Shown here piece after piece: positions 28,173-37,419 of a DNA stretch of 64,000 nt (within the stretch, counting starts at the first letter, position 1; every line of letters begins with the position of its first letter). This stretch comes from Ruminiclostridium herbifermentans. Lineage in GTDB: Bacteria > Bacillota > Clostridia > Acetivibrionales > DSM-1351. The DNA is taken from positions 3,030,501-3,094,500 of the forward strand of contig NZ_CP061336.1 of the NCBI RefSeq assembly GCF_005473905.2, written 5' to 3'. Position numbers and translations under genes: made by a program. Below the pieces are notes generated by a model that worked only from the letters and a program-made list of their open reading frames with translations, made no database searches and was not told the origin of the DNA.

Positions 28173-29240
28173 TTATTCATCGTTTTCATTCTTCTGATTT
28201 TCAATAGGTTGATCAATAACTTCATTATCATCAGAAACTATATTTTTCTCCAAATCATTATCAACCTCATTATGCTCATTTCCAAATAAACTACTGGTCT
28301 TTTTTTCGGCTTCTAGTTTTTCCTCTTCCTCAATTTCTTTGAGTATACCAGCATATACGCTTTTTCCCGTATATTCTAGTTCAAGACTTTCATTGTTTAG
28401 CTTTATTCTTTTATAAACAATATAAATACCAAATGCTATTACAAGTACTACTGACAAGAACTGTGATACTCTCATATTCCCAAGCATTAAGCTATCTGTC
28501 CTAAGTCCTTCAATAAATGCTCTTCCAAGAGAATATGTTATAAAGTAAAAACAAAAAACCTCACCATCAAACTTCTTCTTCCTTCTCATCCACATCAAGA
28601 ACACAAAAATAGCCAAATCTAAAATTGATTCATATAAAAAGGTAGGATGAACAGGCAAATCAGGATTTACTGTAATTCCATGCAATTGCTGTATTGCATC
28701 CATATTGTTCTGTAAATAAGCTTTTGTGACAGAACTTTTCATTCCCCATGGCAGTGATGTATTAGTACCAAAAGCCTCTTGATTGAAGAAATTTCCCCAA
28801 CGTCCTATTGCTTGTCCAAGAGGAACATATGGAATTGCAAAATCAAAAAATTTAAAGGTAGGTATTTTTTTGTATCGTGCTACAAAGTAGGCTGTAATAA
28901 CTGCACCAATTATGCCGCCATATATAGCAAGTCCTCCATTTCTAATATTGAAAATTTCTAGTAAATTTGAACTATAATCTTCCCACCTAAATATAACATA
29001 ATATAATCGCGCAAAAATTATTGATATAGGTGCTGCAAACAGCATCAAATCAATTACTGTATCGGGAACCAAATCAAATTTCTTTGAATCTTTTATAGCC
29101 CAAATTACACACACACACATAGCCAAAGCTATAATAATCCCATACCAATATATTGACTTATTAAAGATTCTAAAAGCCTCACTTGAAATATTAAATTCTA
29201 AATTCATATTTGGAAAACTTACAAGAATGCTCTCTTTCAT
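28173..29240 (-). CDS. lgt: prolipoprotein diacylglyceryl transferase with long acidic C-terminal tail
   Basis: A 355-residue membrane enzyme that transfers diacylglycerol from phosphatidylglycerol to the lipobox cysteine of prelipoproteins. Family motifs GGLAIYGGIIGA and QAIGRWGNFFNQEAFG (with the essential Arg) are present, with about seven membrane helices. Residues after about 275 form a hydrophilic, Glu/Asp/Asn-rich tail of some 80 residues; most Lgt proteins stop near 260-290. I start at ATG 29240, because GGGAGG lies 6 nt upstream. That ribosome binding site is the half-copy of the A repeat seen before ribF, rseP and cdsA. Confidence 0.93.
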   Translation of the reverse strand: MKESILVSFPNMNLEFNISSEAFRIFNKSIYWYGIIIALAMCVCVIWAIKDSKKFDLVPDTVIDLMLFAAPISIIFARLYYVIFRWEDYSSNLLEIFNIRNGGLAIYGGIIGAVITAYFVARYKKIPTFKFFDFAIPYVPLGQAIGRWGNFFNQEAFGTNTSLPWGMKSSVTKAYLQNNMDAIQQLHGITVNPDLPVHPTFLYESILDLAIFVFLMWMRRKKKFDGEVFCFYFITYSLGRAFIEGLRTDSLMLGNMRVSQFLSVVLVIAFGIYIVYKRIKLNNESLELEYTGKSVYAGILKEIEEEEKLEAEKKTSSLFGNEHNEVDNDLEKNIVSDDNEVIDQPIENQKNENDE

Positions 29241-29242
29241 TA

Positions 29243-29471
29243 CTAACCTCCCACACCCCATTCAGGTATAAAACTATAGTTAAACTAGAATACATAATAC
29301 TAGCGCAGCTGACTACCAAAACAATTGAAAACTCAGCAAGTTCGCACTAAATTATGTTTTCGGGCTAGTCTCAAACCTTATCTTAACTCTTCAATTATTG
29401 ATTGAAAAGCCGCTTGCAGGTCTTCTCTGCCCGAAAACGCACCATGTTTGCACTGAATTATGTTTTCGAGC
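29243..29471. repeat. degenerate A/B repeat tract between the M16 gene and lgt
   Basis: A half A module (TAACCTCCCACACCCCATT, 29243 onward) supplies the lgt ribosome binding site but lacks the anti-SD arm. A full B inverted repeat lies at 29429-29471 (GCCCGAAAAC and GTTTTCGAGC with GCACCATGTTTGCAC between) and includes the stop codon of the M16 gene. A second partial B copy (TTCGCACTAAATTATG) is at about 29341-29365. Confidence 0.65.
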
Positions 29472-30747
29472 TTTTTACAACAGACAAAGCCATTTTTTCA
29501 ATATCAAAATGCTTATAAAATACATCTGTTATATAATCAAAGCTTATTGTATCATAAACATTAAAATAATCAAACATTGTTACACCTTTAAAATATAAGC
29601 TTATGAATGTTCGAGATATACTCTCAACAGAATTAAACTGTCTTAAGAACCTGCCCTTTGCTGCCTTTTGTAGTCTTTCAAACACATTTAGTTCAAGGCC
29701 ATTATCCTGTAAGCGTCTTATTTCTTTAACCAATAAATCTTTTACTGCCTCAGGATTAACAGACTCCCCACCTAACATAGAATAAGCATAGCTGCTCTCT
29801 AACGAAAAATCCGTCTCAAAGGTAGAATTTATTAATCCTTTATCATAAAGGTTGGAATATAATTCTGAACTTTTACCAATAATCATTGATAATAGCAACT
29901 TTATTGCCACAGTGTATTTCAGTATTTCTGTTCCCTGAAGATTAAAATTGTTATCCTTAAAGCCAATATAAAACAATGGTGTAGGAACAGGCATTATTTG
30001 TTCTACATATTTTTTATTTAAACTTTCGCTTTCATCAGGAAAAATTCTCTTTATCTCGGAAACTTTTTTTGTAGACTGAATGTTCTTTTCTATTTGCTCA
30101 AATACTTGATTATGATCTACATCTCCTACTACTGTTACTACCATATTTGACGGGTGATAAAACGTCTCGTAGCATTTATATAATGTTTCTTTAGTAATTT
30201 TACTTATGCTTTCAATAGAACCTGCAATATCCAGCTTCACTGGGTGCTTTTCATATAAAGCTTCTAATAGATTGAATGAAACCCTCCAACCAGGATTATC
30301 GCGATACATATTTATTTCCTGTCCAATTATACCCTTTTCTCTCTCAACGCTTTCTTCTGTAATATAAGGATTTTGTACAAAATTCAAAAGTAAATCAAAA
30401 TTTTCTTTGAACAAATCGGTGCAAGAAAAAAGATATACAGTTTGATTAAAGCTTGTATATGCATTTGGTCTTGAACCTAAAGCAGCAAATTTATCCATAA
30501 CACTGCCATCTTTTTGTTCAAAAAGCTTATGCTCCAAAAAATGAGCAATTCCATCAGGCACTCTAGTTGTATCCTTATCACCTGGAATAATAAACTCATT
30601 GTCTACTGAACCGTATTTTGTTGAGAACGTAGCATATTTTTTACTATAACCTTTTTTGGGAATCACAAGGCACTTTAATCCGCTGCTATGTTCATATTTA
30701 TATAATTTTTCATCATAATTGTTATACTCAATCGTTTCAAATTTCAT
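29458..30747 (-). CDS. M16 family zinc peptidase (YmfH-like)
   Basis: A 429-residue pitrilysin/insulinase-type peptidase. The inverted zinc motif HFLEH occurs near residue 70 in GIAHFLEHKLFEQ, followed about 75 residues on by the third-ligand region EKGIIGQEINMYRDNP, so it is probably catalytic. The C-terminal half is the second M16 domain. With the next upstream gene it forms the usual active/inactive pair (YmfF-YmfH in Bacillus, which annotation pipelines link to EF-P modification; the substrate is unproven). I start at ATG 30747 after GGGAGG, again supplied by an A-repeat half. Its last codons (SSKT, stop) lie in a B repeat. Confidence 0.9.
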   Translation of the reverse strand: MKFETIEYNNYDEKLYKYEHSSGLKCLVIPKKGYSKKYATFSTKYGSVDNEFIIPGDKDTTRVPDGIAHFLEHKLFEQKDGSVMDKFAALGSRPNAYTSFNQTVYLFSCTDLFKENFDLLLNFVQNPYITEESVEREKGIIGQEINMYRDNPGWRVSFNLLEALYEKHPVKLDIAGSIESISKITKETLYKCYETFYHPSNMVVTVVGDVDHNQVFEQIEKNIQSTKKVSEIKRIFPDESESLNKKYVEQIMPVPTPLFYIGFKDNNFNLQGTEILKYTVAIKLLLSMIIGKSSELYSNLYDKGLINSTFETDFSLESSYAYSMLGGESVNPEAVKDLLVKEIRRLQDNGLELNVFERLQKAAKGRFLRQFNSVESISRTFISLYFKGVTMFDYFNVYDTISFDYITDVFYKHFDIEKMALSVVKSSKT

Positions 30748-30751
30748 AAAA

Positions 30752-30876
30752 ACCTCCCACGCCCCATTGGGCATAAAATTTTGTAAAGTAATGGTGAATA
30801 CAACTTAGCACCTTTTTGCTATACCACCCACACTAACTCAAAAATGCACCATGTTCATCCTGAGTTATTTTTCGAG
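30752..30876. repeat. degenerate A/B repeat tract between the two M16 genes
   Basis: ACCTCCCACGCCCC near 30752 is the SD half of the A module and provides the ribosome binding site of the downstream M16 gene. A B-like inverted repeat, ACTCAAAAATGCACC to TTTTTCGAGC (30836-30876), directly abuts the stop codon of the upstream M16 gene. The matching anti-SD arm is not present. Confidence 0.6.
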
Positions 30877-32166
30877 CTATTTAGCAGTAAGGAAATATAC
30901 TGTATCTAGCAGTATCTTCTTTGAAACATTGACTACATCCTGTTTTGATACATTCTTTGTCTTTTCAATAACATTTTCCATTGTATCGTGGGTTCCTGCT
31001 ATCAATTGACTTAAATAAAAATCTACGATTTGTAATTGACTGTCCTTAAGTGAGAGAATTCCTGTTTCTATAGCCTTAATTGTAGCATTTAATTCATAAT
31101 CAGATATTTTTCCAGCCTGAATATCTTCTAGTTGCTTAAGAATAAGTTCTTTTGCATGATCTTTTTCCTTTATATCTATACCACTTTCAATAACCATTAA
31201 GCCTTTAAACTTTTCCAGGCTGGCAAAAACAAAATAAGCTAATCCAGCCTTTTCTCTTACATTCTGAAAGAGTTTTGAGTGCATTCCTCCGCCTAGTATG
31301 CCATTGTATACTAATAGAGAGTAATAATCATCCTCCTTAGCTGTTATATTAGTTCTAAAGCCTAATGAGAGTTTTCCTTGATTAACATCCATTTTATCTT
31401 CAAAATAGCTAACCTTATCAACAAATTTCTTAACAATACTAGTGCTTAATGCCTTTTGAGCAGTTCTCTTTATACTTTTTAGTCTGCCCTTCATTAAATC
31501 AATATCTTTATCATTAAGTTCTCCTGTTACAAAAATATCTATTGGCAGAGTACTCACTTTTTCTTTGTAGTGCTTATATAACTCGTCTGAAGTTATTCTC
31601 TCTATTTGATCTATTGAACCATACTCGTATAGTCCAAAGGGCTCATCTTTACACATTAATTCATGGCATCTTTCTTGTGCATATTGAACCTTGTCATTAG
31701 TTCTCCCTTCAACAAGCATTTTTAAATTGCTTTTTTCCAGTTCAACATATTGCTCGTTAAATGTACCATCTTGTAAAACAGGGTTAAAAATTATATTTAT
31801 TAAAAATTCAAAAGCTTTTTCAAAATTGCTACTACTATTAAAAGTATATTTATCAGATAGATATTCAAAGTAAAATTGCATTATCTGTCTTTCACCCTTT
31901 TTTGCAATACCACAGTCAAATATCGCTCCATAAAGATCTTCTAAGTATAAATTAATTTCCTTTATCGTTGGTAGACCTTTACAGCCTCTTCTTAAAACTG
32001 AAGGAAAAAGAGCATTAAGAGAAACAGAATTAACATTTAGATCATCTTGAAAAAAAACATTAATAGTATTGGTTTTAAACTTATTTGTCTTTATATTGAA
32101 AACCCGTATACCATTTATTTCTATTATCTTATTTAATTTATCTTCTGAATCATAAGTATTTGTCAT
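30877..32166 (-). CDS. M16 family protein without zinc motif (YmfF-like)
   Basis: A 429-residue M16-fold protein (SLNALFPSVLRRGCKGLPTIKEINLYLEDLYGA). It has no HxxEH motif at the expected place, so it should be the inactive partner of the following M16 peptidase, as in other heterodimeric M16 systems. It retains the second-domain motif GILGGGMHSKLFQNVREKAGLAY, the Arg/Tyr pair that contacts substrate in M16 enzymes. TAGGAGG lies 5 nt before the ATG. The spacing of about 130 nt to the next gene is filled by repeat sequence. Confidence 0.88.
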   Translation of the reverse strand: MTNTYDSEDKLNKIIEINGIRVFNIKTNKFKTNTINVFFQDDLNVNSVSLNALFPSVLRRGCKGLPTIKEINLYLEDLYGAIFDCGIAKKGERQIMQFYFEYLSDKYTFNSSSNFEKAFEFLINIIFNPVLQDGTFNEQYVELEKSNLKMLVEGRTNDKVQYAQERCHELMCKDEPFGLYEYGSIDQIERITSDELYKHYKEKVSTLPIDIFVTGELNDKDIDLMKGRLKSIKRTAQKALSTSIVKKFVDKVSYFEDKMDVNQGKLSLGFRTNITAKEDDYYSLLVYNGILGGGMHSKLFQNVREKAGLAYFVFASLEKFKGLMVIESGIDIKEKDHAKELILKQLEDIQAGKISDYELNATIKAIETGILSLKDSQLQIVDFYLSQLIAGTHDTMENVIEKTKNVSKQDVVNVSKKILLDTVYFLTAK

Positions 32167-32799
32167 GCTTACCTCCTAAAAATCAAAATTTATAAAAATT
32201 TTCTCAAACTTAAACCTTAGTAATATCAGATTTGGCAGCATTAATCTTATATTATATAAGTTGGTTAACCGAGCAATGAACCTTTACTAAACTTTAGCAT
32301 CCCTAGATTTTTTTCGAAAGTTAGATTGGAAACAATTACAAAAATTAGTTATTTGAATAAATATTATTCTAGTAACAAACCATTGATAATTTTTACCCCA
32401 CTAATATATTCAATATATGAAGGTTGTGTAATTATTATTAAAAGTTATTTCTAAAATACTATAATACAGCCTACATGCTAACTTTACCATAAAATAGCAA
32501 TTTCTCGTAGACTCTTACATTTATATTGTAATTATGCCAATCATATATAATTATACATGTATATGAATAAAAAGTATCCATATATAGTATAATAATTTTT
32601 TTAGTATATATTCAATAAACTTGATTAAATAGAGACTAAATTACAAATAATAAATTTGAAGTCAATTACTATCAGACAGATATCAATTTATATTATGTGA
32701 TATTTTCTTTTAGAGACTAACTTGAAAAGAACTTATTACTAACATAGTTTTTTTTAGTTTACAAATTTTTGTAGTCTAAATAAGCAAAGGAGGTTTAAT
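32167..32799. other. long AT-rich divergent intergenic region
   Basis: About 630 nt between the minus-strand M16 operon and a plus-strand small gene. It is very AT-rich, with no frame that has a ribosome binding site and no clear hairpin or repeat. Promoters in both directions are expected, but I cannot fix them. Confidence 0.5.
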
Positions 32800-32985
32800 A
32801 TGAACAACTATAAAGACAGAAAATATGCCAGATGCGTGAAAAAATCAAATAGCTCATCAGATAATGGGTATGATGAGGAAGAATTATCCATTTCAAGTAC
32901 TGCGGCTTTAGGTATTTTAGGCGGAACATTTATTGTTGGACTTATCTCTGGCAAATTACTAAGCATGCTAATGAAATCAAAATAA
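32800..32985 (+). CDS. small single-pass membrane protein, unknown
   Basis: A 61-residue protein: a charged N-terminus of about 32 residues rich in Lys, Ser and Asp/Glu, then one membrane helix (TAALGILGGTFIVGLISGKLL) and a short basic end (MLMKSK). AAAGGAGG lies 6 nt before the ATG and a strong terminator follows directly, so the gene looks real despite its size. I do not recognise the family. Confidence 0.72.
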   Translation: MNNYKDRKYARCVKKSNSSSDNGYDEEELSISSTAALGILGGTFIVGLISGKLLSMLMKSK

Positions 32986-32997
32986 AAAGAATTTTTA

Positions 32998-33045
32998 ACT
33001 AAAAACGATATTCTACCTTTTACATAGAATATCGTTTTTAGTTTT
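32998..33045. terminator. bidirectional terminator between converging genes
   Basis: ACTAAAAACGATATTCTA and its exact complement (33025-33042) form an 18-bp perfect stem with a 9-nt loop. It serves the small plus-strand gene and the exporter permease gene ending at 33071. Confidence 0.85.
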
Positions 33046-33070
33046 ATATACATTAACTCATAGAATTATA

Positions 33071-34279
33071 CTACTCATACCTCAAGGACTCAATAGGGTC
33101 AAGGTCAGCTGCTTTTTTAGCAGGATATACTCCAAACAATAAGCCCAGTGCAATTGAGCCTAAGAATGCTAGAACCACTACTTTTACATTTACTACAGGC
33201 GGTATCTTTATAAGTGAGGATATAATAAACCCTCCTAGAATACCAAAAGCAATTCCTATCAAGCCACTTATACCTGTTAACATTATTGACTCTGTAATAA
33301 ACTGAAAGACAATATCTCGTTTTCTGGCTCCTAATGCTTTTCTTACACCTATTTCTCTAATACGCTCAGTAACAGATACTAAAAGTATGTTTACTATGCC
33401 TATTCCTCCAACAACAAGCGTAATAACAGCAACTACCAACAATACTGATGATACTATTCCTAGCATTGAGTTTAAAACTTCCTGATAATCAGACAAGAAT
33501 TCAACAGCATACTTGTCTTTATTTCCATGCTTCTTTTCAAGAGTTCTTATTACTTTATCACCAATCTTCTTCAATTTAGCACTATCAGTTTCGTCAACTG
33601 AAGCATAAATAAAGTTTAATGAAGTATCCACATAAGATTGTAGCGTAGTCATAGGAATTACTAAGGAAACTGGTTGATTCTCATTAATCAGCATACCGCT
33701 GAATGGGGATTCTTCAACCTCTGTAACTCCTACAACTGTTAAATTTAATGAACCTCCTGAGTTTAATGCTACTCTAAGCTTTTGTCCAATAGGGTCTGTA
33801 TCTTTATAATAAACCTTAGCAAATTCCTCATCAATTACAACAACATTTGACCTTGTTGAATTGTCAATATCATTTATCATTCTTCCTTTAGCCATATCAG
33901 AAGGCATAATTTCTTTGAATTGAGATGAAACACCAGTAATACTTGCCTTTCTGATTTTAGTTCCAACCCTTAACGAACCTGAACCTGATATGGTAGTTCC
34001 AACATTTTTGATTTCTTCGACAGTGCTAATTGCTTTCATATCATCATTTTTCAGTATATCGTTTGAATTTATAGTACCTGACCTATAGTACACAACTAAA
34101 ACATTAGCCCCAATTTTTGCAAACTCACTGTCCATATAGCTTTGAGTGGCATTTCCTATTGCAACAATTGTAATAACAGAAAACACACCCATAATAATAC
34201 CAACCATAGTTAGGATGGAACGGAGTTTATTGGCACGGAGGCTTGACAATGCTTGTTTAAAGCTTTCAATAATATTCAT
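33071..34279 (-). CDS. ABC exporter permease, MacB/YknZ type
   Basis: A 402-residue permease with the MacB topology: one N-terminal helix (LTMVGIIMGVFSVITIVAIG), a large extracytoplasmic domain of about 220 residues and three C-terminal helices. It carries the family segment IGIVNILLVSVTERIREIGVRKALGARKRDI and the terminal DPIESLRYE. It lacks a fused ATPase, which is the separate gene at 36501. It is the last gene of a four-gene set matching YknW-X-Y-Z of Bacillus. Confidence 0.92.
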   Translation of the reverse strand: MNIIESFKQALSSLRANKLRSILTMVGIIMGVFSVITIVAIGNATQSYMDSEFAKIGANVLVVYYRSGTINSNDILKNDDMKAISTVEEIKNVGTTISGSGSLRVGTKIRKASITGVSSQFKEIMPSDMAKGRMINDIDNSTRSNVVVIDEEFAKVYYKDTDPIGQKLRVALNSGGSLNLTVVGVTEVEESPFSGMLINENQPVSLVIPMTTLQSYVDTSLNFIYASVDETDSAKLKKIGDKVIRTLEKKHGNKDKYAVEFLSDYQEVLNSMLGIVSSVLLVVAVITLVVGGIGIVNILLVSVTERIREIGVRKALGARKRDIVFQFITESIMLTGISGLIGIAFGILGGFIISSLIKIPPVVNVKVVVLAFLGSIALGLLFGVYPAKKAADLDPIESLRYE

Positions 34280-34300
34280 TCCGTTTAACCACCTCGCCTT

Positions 34301-35641
34301 TTAATTTTCACTAATTTTTATCCTTGCCCCATCCTTATATACTGCCTTAGGATTCATAACAACAAGGTCGCCCTCTTTAATTTCACCTTTTTTTACTTCA
34401 GCAGTCATATCAGAAGTGCTACCTAGTTCAACTGACTTTTTAATCATTGTCTTTTTATCTTCACTTACTACGTAAATAAAATCATTTCCGTCCTTGTCTT
34501 GAGTGAGCATATCAAGCTGAATTGTTAAAACATTGGTGATATTTACTGTTTTTATATCACAATTCACAGTAATTCCTGGCTTGATGTTAGATGTAACATT
34601 GTCAATACCCACTGTAACTTGAATGACGGTTTCTGAACTGCCCATACCTGTTGTACTTGAACTTGCAACTGGTGAAACACTAGTTACCTTTCCTGTTATT
34701 ATTTCATTTTCAGGTATTGAATCCCCTGTTATATTAACACTTTGCCCCACCTGTATCTGCTTAGCATTATACTCATTTACATTAACCTTAACTTCCAATT
34801 TGTTAGGATCTATTACTACAAAAGCAGGATGTCCACTAGGAGTATACGAACCTTCTGAAACATTTACCTGTGATATAACTCCATCCATAGTACACACCAT
34901 TGATTCTTTTATTTTCTTTATTTTATTCTCAAGATTTTTTATAGTTAATGCACTGTTCTCTATAGCTACTTGCTGAGATTGAATATCAATTTGTTTTGAA
35001 CTTTCTGATTGATTGTTGTTTTTTGATGTTTCGTTTAATGCTGCTTTTTGAGACTCAAGATTTATTTTAGCATTATTTAATGCAACTTCAGCATCCTTAT
35101 ATGTATTTTCTGCCATTTCCAGTTCACTTTTTGACTTGTCACCAACTTCATAAAGCTTCTTTGTATCGTTATAATTTTTTAAAGCTACATCATAGTTTCT
35201 CTGAGCTGAAATCACAGAGTTCTCTGCTACCTTTAATGAATTCTCAGCCGATGTAACATTAACTTTAGTATCCATAAGCTTCAATTTCTTTAAAGCAAGT
35301 TCTTGAGTTCTTTTTGTCAATTTAGCCTGCTCTAACTGTGAATTTAAATCATCAAAATCAAAATCTACCAGCTTTTGTCCCTTTTTTACTACATCGTTTT
35401 GTTTTACATATACCTTTGTTGCCTTTATTGGAGTATCTATGTAGATTTCAGACTTTTCAATCTCAGTAACAGTTCCATTTGCTGAGACATATGAACTGAT
35501 ATCACCTTTTTTTATTTCACTTACTTCAACGGTATAAAGAGGCCCACTTCCTGCACTGCCAGCATTCTTAACTATCCCCACTACAACTAAAACAATAATT
35601 AGTGCCGCAACACCAATCCCTATAAAAACCTTCTTCTTCAT
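34301..35641 (-). CDS. membrane fusion protein (MacA/HlyD/YknX type)
   Basis: A 446-residue adaptor: N-terminal membrane anchor (VFIGIGVAALIIVLVVVGIV), two biotinyl-lipoyl-like halves around a long coiled coil (residues about 100-240), then a beta-barrel and membrane-proximal domain. It links the permease to the outside in MacAB-like exporters. ATG 35641 follows GGAGGT by 5 nt; the frame reaches back to TTG 35653, which overlaps that site. It is 21 nt upstream of the permease gene. Confidence 0.92.
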   Translation of the reverse strand: MKKKVFIGIGVAALIIVLVVVGIVKNAGSAGSGPLYTVEVSEIKKGDISSYVSANGTVTEIEKSEIYIDTPIKATKVYVKQNDVVKKGQKLVDFDFDDLNSQLEQAKLTKRTQELALKKLKLMDTKVNVTSAENSLKVAENSVISAQRNYDVALKNYNDTKKLYEVGDKSKSELEMAENTYKDAEVALNNAKINLESQKAALNETSKNNNQSESSKQIDIQSQQVAIENSALTIKNLENKIKKIKESMVCTMDGVISQVNVSEGSYTPSGHPAFVVIDPNKLEVKVNVNEYNAKQIQVGQSVNITGDSIPENEIITGKVTSVSPVASSSTTGMGSSETVIQVTVGIDNVTSNIKPGITVNCDIKTVNITNVLTIQLDMLTQDKDGNDFIYVVSEDKKTMIKKSVELGSTSDMTAEVKKGEIKEGDLVVMNPKAVYKDGARIKISEN

Positions 35642-35692
35642 TTTAACCTCCAAGTAATCCTATATATATTAAATATTTCTTGCAGTATTATA

Positions 35693-36433
35693 TTAACTCA
35701 TTGCAGTAACTTCAGTAATACCTGAATAAACAGCTAGTAATGCAAATATACAAGCAACTATTATGTACACCTTCTTTTTACTCAATTTACTTACTGTGGT
35801 AATACCTATAGCTATTACTGCATACTGCCAAATTGTAAATACCTCTATCATTTTAGACATACCATATATAAAGCTACCTTTCATTTCTGGTATAAGAGAG
35901 GCTATACTTGTAAAACTAACATCGGAAAAAACACCAGTAAGTCTAGTAGTTATTATAGTTACAATTGTAGATAATGCAGAAATAACAGTAGCATATCCTA
36001 TAACAGATAAAACCTGTTTGAATTTGCCTTCACCCTTAAATATCTTAATAATCGACCATATAACTAAAGCATAAATTAGTAACATTATAACTGCTCCGAT
36101 GGGACCACCAATTATAGATGAGTATTGTGATATGCTGAGAGTTTGCTCTAATTGCTGCTCGGTAATTTCTATGTTCATTTTCGCATATGTAGATTCCAAT
36201 ACACCTCTTGTATATTCCATGTACATGGGTAATGTCGAAAGTATCATAACAAGAGGAACTAGAGCTGTAAGTAATATTCCAAATAATACACGAGGTTTTT
36301 GCTCAAGAGACTGCATAACCTTACCGGGGAAACATATTACACCAATAACCCTTTTAATAAAACTCATTTTTGAATAATCAACTTGATTTTCACCAAAATT
36401 ACTTTCATTCATAATTACATTATTATCATTCAT
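35693..36433 (-). CDS. Yip1-domain membrane protein (YknW-like)
   Basis: A 246-residue membrane protein with about five helices in a Yip1-type arrangement. It begins MNDNNVIMNESNF and has FIKRVIGVICFPGKVMQSLEQKPRVLFG before the first helix. I start at ATG 36433, after AAAGGAAAGTGGG, rather than the frame's upstream limit at 36517, which overlaps the ATPase gene. YknW, a Yip1 protein, is needed with YknXYZ in Bacillus for protection against the SDP toxin; the same four partners are present here, although in the order ATPase, Yip1, fusion protein, permease. Confidence 0.82.
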   Translation of the reverse strand: MNDNNVIMNESNFGENQVDYSKMSFIKRVIGVICFPGKVMQSLEQKPRVLFGILLTALVPLVMILSTLPMYMEYTRGVLESTYAKMNIEITEQQLEQTLSISQYSSIIGGPIGAVIMLLIYALVIWSIIKIFKGEGKFKQVLSVIGYATVISALSTIVTIITTRLTGVFSDVSFTSIASLIPEMKGSFIYGMSKMIEVFTIWQYAVIAIGITTVSKLSKKKVYIIVACIFALLAVYSGITEVTAMS

Positions 36434-36500
36434 TTTCCCACTTTCCTTTCTTGAGTTAAAATTTATTGTATTGTTTTTAATTAACATACAGAAAAAATAT

Positions 36501-37232
36501 TTATGCTTCTGCCACACTGTAGCTTTTCAGAATTTCTTTTGCATCTAAAGGTTTTTTAACTACTTCATCAGATTTTAAAAAGCCGTCTCTGAATCTCAAA
36601 ACTCTTTTGGTGTGCTCTGCTATATCAGGTTCATGTGTAACAAGTACAATTGTAACTCCTTCTTTGTTTAAATCCTGAAAAACTGACATTATCTCCTCAC
36701 TTGATGAACTATCCAGATTTCCTGTTGGTTCATCTGCAAGTATTATTGCAGGAGAATTAACTAATGCTCTTGCAATTGCAACCCTCTGCTTTTGTCCGCC
36801 TGACATTTCATTTGGCTTGTGGTGCATTCTTTTTTCCAATCCAACTCTCTCTAAAGCACTAATAGCCCTATTTCTTCTTTCCTTACTGCCCACCCCTGCA
36901 TAAATCATAGGAAGTTCAACATTCTGCAACGCGGTTATTCTAGGCAATAAGTTAAAAGATTGAAACACAAAACCAATTTTAAGATTTCTTATTTTAGCAA
37001 GCTGAACCTCATTCAAAGTAGATATATTGATACCATCTAACCAGTACTCGCCTGATGTGGATTTATCCAAGCATCCTATTATATTCATTAAAGTAGACTT
37101 TCCTGAACCTGAAGGACCCATTATAGCAACAAACTCTTCCTTTTCTATATCTATGTTGACATTCTTAAGGGCTTCTACTTGAATCTGTCCATTTTTATAA
37201 ACTTTACCTAAATTCTTCATTGAAATTATCAA
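36501..37232 (-). CDS. ABC transporter ATP-binding protein (MacB/LolD/YknY type)
   Basis: A 243-residue nucleotide-binding subunit: Walker [11 protein letters not shown]-loop [12 protein letters not shown], signature [15 protein letters not shown], Walker [15 protein letters not shown] and the switch His in VTHEP. The likeliest start is TTG 37232, 10 nt after GGAGG; ATG 37220 is the alternative. A hydrophilic tail of about 20 residues follows the fold. It is the first gene of the exporter operon. Confidence 0.9.
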   Translation of the reverse strand: MIISMKNLGKVYKNGQIQVEALKNVNIDIEKEEFVAIMGPSGSGKSTLMNIIGCLDKSTSGEYWLDGINISTLNEVQLAKIRNLKIGFVFQSFNLLPRITALQNVELPMIYAGVGSKERRNRAISALERVGLEKRMHHKPNEMSGGQKQRVAIARALVNSPAIILADEPTGNLDSSSSEEIMSVFQDLNKEGVTIVLVTHEPDIAEHTKRVLRFRDGFLKSDEVVKKPLDAKEILKSYSVAEA

Positions 37233-37419
37233 TGCATTTATTCCTCCTCCCAGATTTGAACTTATAAGCTTCCTTTCCGCATCAAGCAATAACCCAATGC
37301 ATTAATTGAACAATGTTAACATTTAAAGTCCTTAATATTTTAGCTTTCAAAACATTAAAATTTTAAACCTGTTTTTTATTTAACAATATCACATATAAGC
37401 TGAGAATATATGATATTAA

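Noticed and set aside
36434-36517. Upstream extension of the Yip1-domain gene
   Set aside because: The longer frame overlaps the ATPase gene and lacks a ribosome binding site; ATG 36433 has one.
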